64,000 nucleotides of DNA from an uncultured bacterium (GCA_942636505.2 CALOGB020000009.1:186001-250000); one strand, 5' to 3'; positions 1 through 8,470 are shown, numbered from the stretch's first letter. The notes: a model not told the origin generated them from the letters alone. Numbers and translations are program-made.

Positions 1-191
1 TTCTTTCCGTTCAGTCCGGACATACCGGCGTCGTGCATGCGCGGACCTCGCCCGAGGCGTCGGACATCGCCTTGTTCGGCTTTGCGGCGATCGGCGTGTG
101 GCTGGTGCGGCGGGCGTTGCGCAAGCGGTTCATCAAGTCCCGCCGCCGGAACATCGCTGCGCGCGACGCCGCGCCACCCGAGAAGGATTGA
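1..191 (+). CDS. C-terminal end of an unidentified membrane-anchored protein (partial)
   Basis: Only the last 62 codons are in the window; the frame begins at position 3 and ends with TGA at 189-191. The visible part has a short Ser-Pro-Glu-Ala stretch, one hydrophobic segment (about residues 23-36 of the visible part) and then a strongly basic tail rich in Arg and Lys. Pro-Glu, transmembrane helix and Arg cluster in that order recall exosortase-type (PEP-CTERM) sorting signals, but about 25 extra residues follow the basic cluster, which is atypical. A plain C-terminal anchor is equally possible. The gene ahead of hisE is therefore not hisF. The family cannot be named from this fragment. Confidence 0.5.
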   Translation, partial: LSVQSGHTGVVHARTSPEASDIALFGFAAIGVWLVRRALRKRFIKSRRRNIAARDAAPPEKD

Positions 192-223
192 CCCGCCTGC
201 CCTGCTGCGCCAGCACGCAAGCC

Positions 224-544
224 ATGGCAGATCCCGTATTCGACCGCCTCGAAGCGACCATCCGCGCGCGTCGCGATGCGCCCGCCGACACCTCGTACAC
301 TGCGAGCCTGTTCGCGAAAGGCCGCCCCAAGATCGCGCAGAAGCTCGGCGAGGAAGCCGTCGAGACGGTGATCGCGGCGTGCTCGGGCGACGAGGCGAGC
401 ATCGTGCCGGAAGCGGCGGACCTGATGTTTCATCTGGCGGTGTTGCTGGCGGATGCCGGGCTGAGCCTCGACGATGTGCGCGCGGAGTTGGAGCGGCGCG
501 AGGGTGTTGGCGGCTTGGTCGAGAAGGCCGGGCGGACGGGCTGA
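224..544 (+). CDS. hisE: Phosphoribosyl-ATP pyrophosphatase (HisE)
   Basis: A 106-residue cytoplasmic enzyme that hydrolyses phosphoribosyl-ATP to phosphoribosyl-AMP and pyrophosphate, the second step of histidine synthesis. It shows the all-alpha MazG-like pattern of HisE: Lys-Ile-Ala-Gln-Lys followed by the acidic Gly-Glu-Glu-Ala-Val-Glu-Thr motif that binds Mg2+, then an Asp-Leu-Met-Phe-His-Leu helix. The ATG at 224 gives the normal HisE length; an in-frame start at 98 would add 42 unrelated residues overlapping the previous gene. The gene lies 116 nt before the HIT protein gene on the same strand, and the pair is common in alphaproteobacteria. Confidence 0.95.
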   Translation: MADPVFDRLEATIRARRDAPADTSYTASLFAKGRPKIAQKLGEEAVETVIAACSGDEASIVPEAADLMFHLAVLLADAGLSLDDVRAELERREGVGGLVEKAGRTG

Positions 545-546
545 CC

Positions 547-655
547 TGCCCCCCTTCCGCTTGCGGGAGGGGTCGGGGGAGGGCATGACGCACATGCTCC
601 GCCGGGATCGGGATGGCCCAGCCCCTCCCCTAACCCCTCCCGCAAGCGGGAGGGG
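547..655. repeat. Paired inverted palindromic element, family C, between hisE and the HIT gene
   Basis: Two arms of about 34 nt (547-583 and 621-655) are near-perfect reverse complements, and each also contains its own small hairpin around a CGCTTGCG or CGCAAGCG core. The right arm ends in GGGAGGGG only five bases before the ATG at 661, so it doubles as the ribosome binding site of the next gene. Other members of this GC-rich family lie at 14897-15044, 56002-56070, 56940-56992 and inside a gene at 58129-58313. Confidence 0.85.
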
Positions 656-660
656 AATAT

Positions 661-1038
661 ATGCCGATCGACGCCACCCAGCCTTACGACGACCAGAATA
701 TCTTCGCGAAGATCCTGCGCGGCGAGATTCCGTCGAAGCGGGTCTATGACGACGATTTCGCGATCGCGTTCCACGATATCAACCCGCAGTCGCCGACGCA
801 TCTGCTCGTGATCCCAAAGGGTGCGTACGTGTCCTGGGACGACTTTTCCGCGCGCGCACCAGACGCCGAGATCGCCGGGTTTGTCCGCGCGGTGGGCACC
901 GTCGCGCGTGCTGCCGGACTTATCAAACCGGGCTATCGCCTGCTCGCGAACGTCGGCCAGGACGGACACCAGGAGGTGCCGCATCTGCATGTTCATGTCT
1001 TTGGCGGGCGCCCGCTCGGACCGATGCTGGCGCGATAG
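661..1038 (+). CDS. hinT: HIT family (histidine triad) nucleotide-binding protein
   Basis: A 125-residue HIT protein, the fold of purine nucleoside phosphoramidases such as HinT. The catalytic triad motif His-Leu-His-Val-His is at residues 108-112, followed by Val-Phe-Gly-Gly, and the N-terminal Asn-Ile-Phe-x-Lys-Ile-Leu-x-Gly-Glu-Ile-Pro segment (about 13-24) is typical. The ATG at 661 is chosen because the protein then starts like its family and GGGAGGGG stands directly upstream. That Shine-Dalgarno sequence is part of a palindromic repeat and could pair within the hairpin. Same strand as hisE. The physiological substrate is not evident from sequence. Confidence 0.93.
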   Translation: MPIDATQPYDDQNIFAKILRGEIPSKRVYDDDFAIAFHDINPQSPTHLLVIPKGAYVSWDDFSARAPDAEIAGFVRAVGTVARAAGLIKPGYRLLANVGQDGHQEVPHLHVHVFGGRPLGPMLAR

Positions 1039-1150
1039 GCCAGCTTCACCGCACTAAAGGATTGCGCGTAATAAAATTGCCATTAGGCTCGGGCGCTTGA
1101 GCAAAGGGGGCCATTTGACCCGGCCCTCGCTATCCCCGGGGGACACCGCG

Positions 1151-2761
1151 TTGATTTTTGGTCGCGTAAAATCGCTGGATGCCATTCTGGCGACGGCAGA
1201 GAAAAAGGGGTTGGCGCGAACGCTCAGCGCGTTTCAGCTGACGCTGCTGGGCGTCGGCGCGGTGATCGGCACGGGTATCTTCGTGCTGACGTCCGAGGCC
1301 GCACAGAAGGCCGGGCCGGGCATGTTGCTGAGCTTCGTCGTCGCGGGCTTCGTCTGCGCGGTCGCGGCGCTCTGCTATTCCGAACTCGCGTCGATGGTGC
1401 CGGTGTCGGGCTCGGCCTACACCTACACCTACGCCGTCACGGGTGAGCTGCTCGCGTGGATGGTCGGCTGGGCGCTGATCCTCGAATATGCGGTCGGCGC
1501 GAGTGCGGTCGCGGTGGGGTGGTCGAACCATCTAGCCGGGCTGCTCGACGGGATCGGCTTCCATATTCCCAACGGGTTACGCAACGCCGACGCACTGATG
1601 GCGAACGTCCAGGTCGCATTCGGCGCGACGCCCAACGCCGATCTGCAGACCGCAATGACGGTCGGTGGGTTCATGAACCTGCCCGCGGTGATCGTCATCG
1701 CGCTGGTCACGTGGCTGTTGGTGGTCGGGACGACCGAGAGCGCGCGCGTCAACGCGGTGCTGGTGCTGATCAAGATCGCCGCGTTGACCGCGTTCATCGC
1801 GTTGACGATCCCGGTTCTGAAGGCCGACAATTTCCATCCGTTCCTGCCCTACGGCGTCGGCAATCCGCTCAGCTCGTCGGGTGTCGGCGTGCTGGGTGCG
1901 GCGGCGTCGATCTTCTTCGCCTATGTCGGCTTCGATGCGGTTTCGACGGCGGCGGAGGAGACCAAGAACCCGCAGCGCAACGTGCCGATCGGGCTCATTG
2001 CCAGCCTCGGCATCTGTACGTTGTTCTACCTGCTGGTCGCATCGGGCGCGATCGGTGCGATCGGTGCGAACCCGGTGACGACCGCCGATGGCGGTATCCT
2101 GGCACCGGGCTCGGCCGAGATGGCCGGGCGTTGCGCGGCGATCGTCGCGGCCGGCGCGATGGAGCCTCTGGTGTGCTCGAAGGAAGCGCTCGTCCATGTG
2201 CTTCAGGTCATCAACTGGCCGATCATGGGTCGCCTGGTCGGCCTCGCCGCAGTGCTTGCGCTGCCGTCGGTCGTGCTGATGATGATGTTCGGCCAGACCC
2301 GCGTGTTTTTCACGATGGCGCGCGACGGACTGCTGCCGGCCAAGCTTGCGTCGATCCACCCTAAGTTCCGGACGCCACACGTCGTCACGGTCGTGACGGG
2401 CATTGCCGCGGCGATCGCGGCGGCGGTGCTGCCGGTCGGCAAGCTCGCCGATTATTCGAATGCGGGCACGTTGTTCGCTTTCATGATGGTCGCAATTTCC
2501 GTGATGGTGCTGCGCAAGACCGACCCCGGCCGCAAGCGTCCGTTCCGCACGCCGGCGGTGTACATCGTCGCGCCGCTCGCGATCATCGGCTGCATCGGGC
2601 TGTATCTGTCGCTGCCGCTGACCGCCAAGCTGGTCTTGCCGGGCTGGGGTGCGATCGGGTTGGCGATCTACTTCCTCTACAGCCGCTCGCGCAGCCATGT
2701 GGGGCTGGGTCTCGACGATGGTGTAGCCGAGGATGACCGGACGCCTCCGGGCAGCCACTGA
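1151..2761 (+). CDS. APC superfamily amino acid permease
   Basis: An inner-membrane transporter of about 536 residues with roughly 12 hydrophobic segments. The first carries the Gly-Val-Gly-Ala-Val-Ile-Gly-Thr-Gly-Ile-Phe-Val motif of amino acid/polyamine/organocation permeases, and the overall arrangement resembles cationic amino acid transporters, although the substrate cannot be assigned. No ATG precedes the conserved N-terminus. I chose TTG at 1151, which gives the usual Gly-Arg-Val-Lys-x-Leu-Asp-Ala-Ile-Leu start and has GGGGGAC upstream; TTG at 1097 would add 18 residues. The gene ends 16 nt before a clear intrinsic terminator and converges on the adenosine kinase gene. Confidence 0.88.
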   Translation: MIFGRVKSLDAILATAEKKGLARTLSAFQLTLLGVGAVIGTGIFVLTSEAAQKAGPGMLLSFVVAGFVCAVAALCYSELASMVPVSGSAYTYTYAVTGELLAWMVGWALILEYAVGASAVAVGWSNHLAGLLDGIGFHIPNGLRNADALMANVQVAFGATPNADLQTAMTVGGFMNLPAVIVIALVTWLLVVGTTESARVNAVLVLIKIAALTAFIALTIPVLKADNFHPFLPYGVGNPLSSSGVGVLGAAASIFFAYVGFDAVSTAAEETKNPQRNVPIGLIASLGICTLFYLLVASGAIGAIGANPVTTADGGILAPGSAEMAGRCAAIVAAGAMEPLVCSKEALVHVLQVINWPIMGRLVGLAAVLALPSVVLMMMFGQTRVFFTMARDGLLPAKLASIHPKFRTPHVVTVVTGIAAAIAAAVLPVGKLADYSNAGTLFAFMMVAISVMVLRKTDPGRKRPFRTPAVYIVAPLAIIGCIGLYLSLPLTAKLVLPGWGAIGLAIYFLYSRSRSHVGLGLDDGVAEDDRTPPGSH

Positions 2762-2776
2762 TCGAGGACAAGAAAA

Positions 2777-2813
2777 AAGGGCCGCGGGAGGAAACTCCCG
2801 CGGCCCTTTTTTT
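2777..2813 (+). terminator. Intrinsic terminator after the amino acid permease gene
   Basis: A GC-rich perfect stem of 10-11 pairs (GGCCGCGGGAG with CTCCCGCGGCC) closes a GAAA tetraloop and is followed by seven T residues. It ends transcription of the permease gene. An A-run upstream of the stem could give weaker termination in the opposite direction for the convergent adenosine kinase gene. Confidence 0.92.
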
Positions 2814-2832
2814 GTGTCTTCGCACCCAAGCT

Positions 2833-2883
2833 TGTTCTCCCGCGAAGGCGGGGCCCAGTCTGGGTCCCCGCCTTCGCGGGGAC
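2833..2883. repeat. Family A palindromic repeat, solo copy
   Basis: About 51 bp made of two mini-hairpins with CGCGAAGGCG and CGCCTTCGCG cores, joined by CCCAGTCTGGG. It sits between the convergent 3' ends of the permease and adenosine kinase genes. Eleven A-type copies occur in the window. Confidence 0.85.
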
Positions 2884-2890
2884 GCATGCC

Positions 2891-3889
2891 TCAGCCGATA
2901 TGCTTGGCGGCGAGCGTCTTCATGTCGACCATCGGGCGAGCACCGACATGACTGATGATCTCGGCCGCGCAGACCGCACCGAGCTTCAGCGATGCGTGCA
3001 GGTCGTAGCCCTGCGCTTGGCCGTGGAGGAAACCCGCCGCGAACAGGTCGCCTGCGCCGGTCGTGTCGACGACCTTGGCGATCGGCTCGGCCTTGACTTC
3101 GGCACGCGCGCCGTTCTGGATCGCGCAGGCGCCGTGTTCGCCGCGGGTGACGACCAAGGTCGGGACCTGTGCGGAGATCTTGGCGACGGCCGCGTCGAAG
3201 TCATCGGTCTCGGCGAGGGCGGCGAGTTCGCTCTCGTTGGCGAACAGGATGTCGATCAGGCCGTCCGACAGCAGCTGGCGGAAATCGCCGCCGTGGCGCG
3301 AGATGCAGAACACGTCGCTGAGCGTGAAGGCGACCTTCCGGCCGGCGTCACGTGCGCAATCGATCGCGGCGCGCATCGCGGCGCGCGGCTCTTCGGGATC
3401 CCAGAGATAGCCTTCGAGATACAGGATCGCGCTGTCGGCGATCATTGCGGTATCGATCGCGGCGGCAGGCAGGAATTGCCCTGCGCCGAGGAAGGTGTTC
3501 ATCGTGCGCTGGCCGTCGGGCGTCACGAAGATCAGGCAGCGGCCGGTGGTCGGGTCGCCGGCGCGGACGGGGGTGGCGAACTCGATGCCGATGCTGCGGA
3601 CGTAGTGCGCGAAGACCTGGCCGAGCTGGTCGTCGGCGACCTGGCCGATGAACCCGCACTTGCCACCGAGCGCGGCGATGCCGGCGACGGTGTTGGCAGC
3701 CGACCCGCCGGAGATCTCCATGCCGGGACCCATCTTGGCGTAGAGCGCGTCGGCTTCTTCCGACGAGAACATGAGCTGCATCGAGCCCTTGGCGACGCCG
3801 ATTTCGGCGATGAACGCGTCGTCGGCGGTGGCGAGGATGTCGACGATGGCGTTGCCGATCGCGACGACGTCGTAAGTTGGGTTGGACAA
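2891..3889 (-). CDS. Adenosine kinase-type PfkB carbohydrate kinase
   Basis: A 332-residue cytosolic ribokinase-superfamily enzyme expected to phosphorylate adenosine to AMP in purine salvage. It has the N-terminal Gly-Gly-Ser-Ala-Ala-Asn-Thr substrate motif, a central Asn-Glu-x-Glu motif (Ala-Asn-Glu-Ser-Glu-Leu) and the PfkB signature Asp-Thr-Thr-Gly-Ala-Gly-Asp-Leu-Phe, whose Asp is the catalytic base. The start is TTG at 3889, giving Met-Ser-Asn-Pro-Thr-Tyr-Asp-Val-Val, with CCGGAG about nine bases upstream. No ATG fits, and the longer reading frame runs into repeat DNA. Assignment to adenosine rather than another nucleoside rests on overall resemblance. Confidence 0.88.
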   Translation of the reverse strand: MSNPTYDVVAIGNAIVDILATADDAFIAEIGVAKGSMQLMFSSEEADALYAKMGPGMEISGGSAANTVAGIAALGGKCGFIGQVADDQLGQVFAHYVRSIGIEFATPVRAGDPTTGRCLIFVTPDGQRTMNTFLGAGQFLPAAAIDTAMIADSAILYLEGYLWDPEEPRAAMRAAIDCARDAGRKVAFTLSDVFCISRHGGDFRQLLSDGLIDILFANESELAALAETDDFDAAVAKISAQVPTLVVTRGEHGACAIQNGARAEVKAEPIAKVVDTTGAGDLFAAGFLHGQAQGYDLHASLKLGAVCAAEIISHVGARPMVDMKTLAAKHIG

Positions 3890-4003
3890 GGGGAAACTCC
3901 GGGGGTGCGGGAAAGCCCCGCCGTAAATCGCGGGGGGGATTGGTGCAACTGGTGTGGGGACGCCGCCGCTTTTGGTTAGGTCGGGGCAGAGCAGTTGGAT
4001 CCT

Positions 4004-4107
4004 CCACCCCGGCGGAGGCCGGGGCCCAATTGGACAGGTGGTCGTAACGGAGTACCGCGTTACGTCATTGGTGTCCCCCAATTGGGCCCCGGCCTCCGCC
4101 GGGGTGG
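4004..4107. repeat. Family B palindromic repeat
   Basis: A 104-bp element with outer arms CCACCCCGGCGGAGGCC and GGCCTCCGCCGGGGTGG, extended inward by CCCAATTGG and CCAATTGGG. The asymmetric core begins with an AGGT..GTAACGG segment. In this copy both arms carry the GGAGG/CCTCC version, as at 17576; four other copies carry GAAGG/CCTTC in both arms. Confidence 0.88.
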
Positions 4108-4222
4108 TGGCCTTGGTTACTGGTTTCCACGATCCGCTCGGTTCTCTGGCGGTTATGGTAGTTCGGATGGTTACGGCGGTGTGTGAATGCTGGTCGATCC
4201 AAGCGCTGCGCACCGCCCTTTC

Positions 4223-4301
4223 TGTTCCCTCGCGAACGCGGGGGTCCAGGGTCTCGGGCGGTGTTCGTGGTTTAGCTGGGCCCCCGCGTCCGCGGGGGAA
4301 C
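4223..4301. repeat. Family A-type repeat with long loop
   Basis: The arms TGTTCCCTCGCGAACGCGGG and CCCGCGTCCGCGGGGGAAC flank an unrelated loop of about 35 nt. It lies 115 nt from the neighbouring B element, the widest A-B spacing in the window. Confidence 0.75.
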
Positions 4302-4374
4302 CGAGGGGTTAATTTGCCCCTGTCCCACTAGAAGCCGCGTTGACGTTCCCGCACCCCCGCGTCATCCCAAGCCA

Positions 4375-5064
4375 ATGATCCGTGCGCTAGTCCTCTCCCT
4401 CCGCCAACTCACCGATCCGCCCGTTCTCCGCGTGTTCGTGAAGTCGATGGCGGTGACGCTGCTCGTGTTCGCCGTCGCTGGGATTGGCACATGGTGGGGG
4501 ACGCAGGCGGCGTTGGCGGCGTGGCTTGGCTGGGAGGCGGACGGACTCGCCGCGGCGTTCGCGCTGTTCGTTACGATCCTGGCGCTGTGGCTGCTGTTCC
4601 GCGCGGTCGCGATCGCAGTGGTCGGGATCTTCGCGGACGAGGTCGTCGAAGCGGTCGAGGCGCGGCATTATCCCGACGCGCTGCGCACCGCCCGGCCCGT
4701 TCCGTTCGCCCGGAGCCTCGCAATGGGACTCCGCTCGGCCGGTCGCGTCGTGTTCGTCAACCTGGTGATGCTGCCCGTCTACATCGCGCTGCTCGTCACC
4801 GGTGTCGGCACAGCGGCCGCGTTCTTCGTCGTCAACGGCTGGCTGCTGGGACGCGATCTTGGTGACATGGTCGCAGCACGGCACATGGATGCGGCGGCGA
4901 TGCGGGGCTGGCGTGCGACGACCAAGTCGGGGCGGTTCGTGCTGGGGCTTGCGAACACCGGGCTGTTCGTGGTTCCAGTCCTGAACATCGTCGCGCCCGT
5001 GCTTGGGGCAGCGATGGCCACGCATTATTTCCACAGCCAGTATTCTCGCAAAGGCCGACCATGA
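4375..5064 (+). CDS. EI24 domain-containing inner membrane protein
   Basis: A 229-residue membrane protein with four to five hydrophobic segments and the EI24/CysZ-like pattern. The start Met-Ile-Arg-Ala-Leu-Val-Leu-Ser-Leu-Arg-Gln-Leu-Thr-Asp-Pro is characteristic of the sphingomonad branch. CysZ members move sulfate, but many EI24 proteins have no known substrate and nothing here points to sulfur assimilation. Its stop overlaps the start of the lipoprotein gene by four bases (ATGA), so the two are translationally coupled and probably functionally linked at the envelope. Confidence 0.85.
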   Translation: MIRALVLSLRQLTDPPVLRVFVKSMAVTLLVFAVAGIGTWWGTQAALAAWLGWEADGLAAAFALFVTILALWLLFRAVAIAVVGIFADEVVEAVEARHYPDALRTARPVPFARSLAMGLRSAGRVVFVNLVMLPVYIALLVTGVGTAAAFFVVNGWLLGRDLGDMVAARHMDAAAMRGWRATTKSGRFVLGLANTGLFVVPVLNIVAPVLGAAMATHYFHSQYSRKGRP

Positions 5065-5432
5065 CGCGATCGATTAATATAGCCATCGCGCTGACACTCG
5101 GTGGCGGACTGGCGGGTTGCGCGGCGCCCGTCGCCAAGCCCGCGGTCGGACGTCCGGCCATCCCCTATACGAGCGTCGGGCTGGAGCGCGTGCTCGGCCA
5201 GGATGCTGCGGGCCTGACCAAATTGTTCGGCCAGCCCGACGCCGACGTGCGCGAGGGCAGCGCGCGAAAGCTTCAGTTCCAGAGCGGGATCTGCGTGCTC
5301 GACGCGTATCTGTACCCCAAGGGGTCCGATGCCCCCCGCGTGACGTATCTCGACGCACGCGAACCCGACGGCAGCACGATCGACCGTGCGAGTTGCGTCG
5401 CGGCGCTGACGCGACGGGAAGGCGGAAAGTAA
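5061..5432 (+). CDS. Small predicted lipoprotein
   Basis: A 123-residue protein with a signal peptide ending in the lipobox Leu-Ala-Gly-Cys; the lipidated residue is Cys20. The mature part contains Leu-Phe-Gly-Gln-Pro-Asp followed by Arg-Glu-Gly-x-Ala, a pattern seen in several alphaproteobacterial lipoproteins related to SmpA/OmlA-type folds, and two further cysteines (in Gly-Ile-Cys-Val-Leu and Ala-Ser-Cys-Val) that could pair. It overlaps the EI24 gene by ATGA. The function is unknown. Confidence 0.82.
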   Translation: MTRSINIAIALTLGGGLAGCAAPVAKPAVGRPAIPYTSVGLERVLGQDAAGLTKLFGQPDADVREGSARKLQFQSGICVLDAYLYPKGSDAPRVTYLDAREPDGSTIDRASCVAALTRREGGK

Positions 5433-5578
5433 CGCACGGCCGTGCGGTAGGCCAAGGTTTCCGCCTTCAACGCAACCGATAAGGTTCAACCGCGCCGGCT
5501 TCGTCGATGAGCAACGGGAGAGCGAGATCGGTTCACCGTGCCGTCGCGTAAGGCGATCGCATACGACCTGCCGACACT

Positions 5579-5881
5579 ATGGACGCGCGCTCCATCACGC
5601 CGCACGACGGCGATCCACCCGGGGGGCCGGAGTCAGTGATCGTGTTGAAGACCATGTGGAATATGCCCGCAAAGGTAGTGCGCGAGCATGCGGCGAACGA
5701 AGAGGACATCGGCAAGTCCGTCGCCAGCGGATCGTTGCAAGAGATGGTCCGGGCATTCGACGGCTATGACGACGCCGAAGCGGCGGACCTGATCATTCAG
5801 TGCGCGGGCCGCGACCGACCGATCACCTGGGAGGAAATCCGGGACCTTCGGCGTATCGAGGCCAAGAGTGCGGGGGACTGA
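5579..5881 (+). CDS. Hypothetical protein, 100 residues
   Basis: I do not recognise this protein. It is soluble, mostly charged and probably helical, with a Pro/Gly-rich N-terminus and an acidic centre, and has no membrane segment or signal peptide. The ATG at 5579 is the only reasonable start. The gene stands alone between the lipoprotein gene (146 nt upstream) and another small gene on the same strand 82 nt downstream. Coding status is supported by codon bias rather than by a known family. Confidence 0.65.
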   Translation: MDARSITPHDGDPPGGPESVIVLKTMWNMPAKVVREHAANEEDIGKSVASGSLQEMVRAFDGYDDAEAADLIIQCAGRDRPITWEEIRDLRRIEAKSAGD

Positions 5882-5963
5882 CCAGCGTAGATATCCCGCT
5901 GGTCATGGACTTGGTGCGGCGGAGCGTTATGGGCGCCTGGAGACCCGATAGCGAAAGACGATC

Positions 5964-6185
5964 ATGGCAACGACGGTAATTACCCCGAGCGGCCCCAGCG
6001 CGATGGAAGCCGGCCTAATTCTCGACGAAGACGGCCAGCGCTTCGTCGTGCTGACATTCAAGGAACCGGGGGGCGAGCCGACGCTGGTCACCTTCACGGT
6101 TCCGATTTTCCAGCATTATGTCGAGCATCTTGTCCGCACCGCCGCATCGGCTGACGATGAGGCGAACTGGGGCATTCCCGCCTGA
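5964..6185 (+). CDS. Hypothetical protein, 73 residues
   Basis: An unrecognised small protein without signal peptide or membrane helix. Its composition is consistent with a compact beta-rich fold (alternating hydrophobic residues in Phe-Val-Val-Leu-Thr-Phe and Leu-Val-Thr-Phe-Thr-Val) followed by a helix around Gln-His-Tyr-Val-Glu-His-Leu. The ATG at 5964 is preceded by a purine-rich stretch (GCGAAAGACG). It converges on egtD, whose stop lies 39 nt away. Confidence 0.65.
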   Translation: MATTVITPSGPSAMEAGLILDEDGQRFVVLTFKEPGGEPTLVTFTVPIFQHYVEHLVRTAASADDEANWGIPA

Positions 6186-6224
6186 GTCTAGGCGGCGGGC
6201 AACTCGTCCCGAACAGGCCCGGCC

Positions 6225-7202
6225 TCAGGGCGCTGGCCGCTCCACCTGAGCCTCGGCCAGATACACGCCGAACAGACCTCCGGGATCGGTCCATGCCGCT
6301 ACCGGTGTCCATCCGCCCGATCTCAGGAGGATCCGGGCATCGCGGGCGCCGTATTTGTGGCTGTTCTCGGTGTGAATCGTCTCGCCCGCGATCATGTCGA
6401 ACGATCGCCCGTCGACGGTGAACGCGACGTCGCGCACCGCCTCCAGATGCATTTCGATCCGCGCACGATCATCGTTCCACACGGCTTGGTGCCGGAACGC
6501 GTCGACCGGGATGTCGCCGTCCAGTTCGCGGTTGATCCGCTCTAGCAGGTTCAGGTTGAACGCCGCCGTCACGCCCTGCGCATCGTCATAGGCTGGGACC
6601 AACACGTCCTCGCCCTTGATCCGGTCCATCCCGATCAGCAACATCGCGCCGACGCCGAGCGACGACCGCATCGCCCGCAGCAGATCGACCGCCATCAGCG
6701 GGATCATGTTGCCGATCGTCGACCCGGGAAAGAAGCCGAGCTTGGGCGTGTCCGCAATCGTCTTGGGCAGGGTCAGCGGCCGCATGAAATCCGCCTCGAA
6801 CGGCAGCACCAGCAGGTCGGGAAACTGCTCGCCCAGCACCTTCGATGACTCGCGAAGGAAATCGCCCGAGATATCGATCGGCACGTAGACCGACGGCGCC
6901 ACGGCCTCGAGCAGGATCGGCGTCTTGGTCGACGATCCCGACCCGAACTCGACGACCGCACGACCTTCGCCGGCAAGCGTCGCGACTTCAGGGCACGCGG
7001 TCTCAAGAATCGAGCGCTCGGTCCGCGTCGGATAATATTCCGGCAGATCGGTGATCTTCTCGAACAGCTCCGAGCCGCGCCGGTCGTAGAACCACCGCGC
7101 CGGGATTGCCCGCGGCCGCCGCGCAAGGCCGTCCAGCACGTCCGCACGGAATTGCGGGTCGGCAAGCATCTGCTGGCCGTCCTCGATCTCAGGCTTCAAC
7201 AT
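6225..7202 (-). CDS. egtD: L-histidine N(alpha)-methyltransferase (EgtD)
   Basis: A 325-residue SAM-dependent enzyme that trimethylates histidine to hercynine, the first step of ergothioneine synthesis. The methyltransferase motif I is Glu-Phe-Gly-Ser-Gly-Ser-Ser-Thr-Lys-Thr (85-94), and the N-terminal part has the typical Tyr-Asp-x-x-Gly-Ser-x-Leu-Phe-x-x-Ile and Tyr-Tyr-Pro-Thr-Arg-Thr-Glu motifs. The ATG at 7202 shares one base with the TGA of egtB (TGATG), so the pair is one operon with coupled translation. A longer in-frame start would run far into egtB and is not credible. Confidence 0.95.
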   Translation of the reverse strand: MLKPEIEDGQQMLADPQFRADVLDGLARRPRAIPARWFYDRRGSELFEKITDLPEYYPTRTERSILETACPEVATLAGEGRAVVEFGSGSSTKTPILLEAVAPSVYVPIDISGDFLRESSKVLGEQFPDLLVLPFEADFMRPLTLPKTIADTPKLGFFPGSTIGNMIPLMAVDLLRAMRSSLGVGAMLLIGMDRIKGEDVLVPAYDDAQGVTAAFNLNLLERINRELDGDIPVDAFRHQAVWNDDRARIEMHLEAVRDVAFTVDGRSFDMIAGETIHTENSHKYGARDARILLRSGGWTPVAAWTDPGGLFGVYLAEAQVERPAP

Positions 7203-8470
7203 CACATATCTTTCGCGAGACGCACACCGGTGAACTGCCACCGTTGGTGCGGATAGAAGAAATTGCGGTAGCTCGCGCGTGCATGGCCGCGTGGCGTGGC
7301 ACAGCTGCCACCGCGCAGGATGAACTGCGAACTCATGAACTTGCCGTTGTATTCGCCAACGGCACCGGCCGCGGTCACGAAACCGGGATACGGGCGGTAC
7401 GCGCTGCCGGTCCATTCCCAGACATCGCCGAAAAACGCCGGGCCATTCGTCGCGGGCCGAGGCTCGACCGGCCCTGCCACGTCCATCTGGTTGCCGCCGT
7501 TCGCGTCGTGCGAGGCCGCCGCCGCCTCCCATTCGAACTCGGTCGGCAACCGTGCGCCGGCCCAGCTCGCATACGCATCCGCCTCGAAGAAGCTCACATG
7601 CGTCACCGGCGCAGCCGGATCGATCGCGCGGCGGCCGTCGAGACCGAACCGCGTCCAGCCTGCCTCGCCCTGTTCCCAATACAGCGGCGCGACGATGCCC
7701 TCAGCCTTCACCCACGCCCAGCCATCCGCCAGCCAATGCCGCGCTTCGGTATAGCCGCCATCAGCAATGAACGCTGCCCATTCGCCGTTCGTCACGGTGC
7801 GGTCTGCGATCGCATGCGGCACCAGCAAGGCGGCGTGGTGCGGTCCCTCGCAATCGAACGCGAACCCGTCGCCGCCGTGCCCGACCTCGACGATCCCGCT
7901 TTCGCGCGCGATCCATTCGATCGGCCCCGGCATCTCGACCGGCACTTTCCGCGGTGCCGGCCACATCGCGGGCTCCAGCGGATTTTCCGAAAACATGTGT
8001 AGGATGTCGGTCACCAGCAGTTCCTGATGCTGCTCCTCGTGATGACACCCGAGTGCCACCAGCGCCTGCGCATCCGCCGACAAGCCGGGCAACGCGTCGA
8101 GTAGCGCGGCATCGACATGCGCGCGGTAAGCCCTAACCTCGTCGAGCGACGGCCGCGTCACCATCCCGCGCCGATCGCGCGCATGGCGCCGCCCCTCGGC
8201 TTCGTAATAGCTATTGAACAGGAAGGGGAACCGCTCGTCGTGGAGCGCATAGCCGGCAATATGATCGCGCAACACGAAGGTCTCGAAGAACCACGTGGTA
8301 TGCGCCAGATGCCACTTGGTCGGCGACGCGTCGTCCATCGACTGCACCGTCGCATCGGCATCCGACAGCGGCGCGGCGAGCGCCAACGACAGCGCGCGTA
8401 CGGTCGAGAAACGCTCGCTCAGATCCGACGAAGAAGCAGGGGTGAGATCGGGACGAACAGGTTGCGGCAT
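7202..8470 (-). CDS. egtB: Ergothioneine biosynthesis protein EgtB (hercynine sulfoxide synthase type)
   Basis: A 422-residue non-heme iron enzyme that uses O2 to join hercynine with cysteine or gamma-glutamylcysteine. The N-terminal DinB-like domain carries the iron motif His-x3-His-x-Glu at 144-150 and a further candidate ligand in Lys-Trp-His-Leu-Ala-His (54/57). The C-terminal half is a formylglycine-generating-enzyme/sulfatase-modifying domain ending in the typical Arg-Asn-Phe-Phe-Tyr-Pro..Gly-Val-Arg-Leu-Ala segment. It is first in an operon with egtD. No egtA, egtC or C-S lyase gene is nearby, so the sulfur donor cannot be decided. OvoA/SenA-like activity is less likely because EgtD is adjacent. 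Confidence 0.93.
   Translation of the reverse strand: MPQPVRPDLTPASSSDLSERFSTVRALSLALAAPLSDADATVQSMDDASPTKWHLAHTTWFFETFVLRDHIAGYALHDERFPFLFNSYYEAEGRRHARDRRGMVTRPSLDEVRAYRAHVDAALLDALPGLSADAQALVALGCHHEEQHQELLVTDILHMFSENPLEPAMWPAPRKVPVEMPGPIEWIARESGIVEVGHGGDGFAFDCEGPHHAALLVPHAIADRTVTNGEWAAFIADGGYTEARHWLADGWAWVKAEGIVAPLYWEQGEAGWTRFGLDGRRAIDPAAPVTHVSFFEADAYASWAGARLPTEFEWEAAAASHDANGGNQMDVAGPVEPRPATNGPAFFGDVWEWTGSAYRPYPGFVTAAGAVGEYNGKFMSSQFILRGGSCATPRGHARASYRNFFYPHQRWQFTGVRLAKDM

Larger units (their letters stand above)
3890..4374. other. 485-bp divergent intergenic region with two palindromic repeats
   Basis: This spacer between the divergent adenosine kinase and EI24 genes holds no convincing gene. 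It contains a B-family repeat (4004-4107) and an A-type repeat with a long loop (4223-4301). The remainder must carry promoters for both flanking genes, but I cannot pick out a convincing -35/-10 pair. Confidence 0.75.

Noticed and set aside
2900..3979. Open frame of 359 codons opposite adenosine kinase, and a similar 549-codon frame opposite fumarase (39045-40694)
   Set aside because: Both are antisense shadows of well-supported enzymes with conserved motifs.
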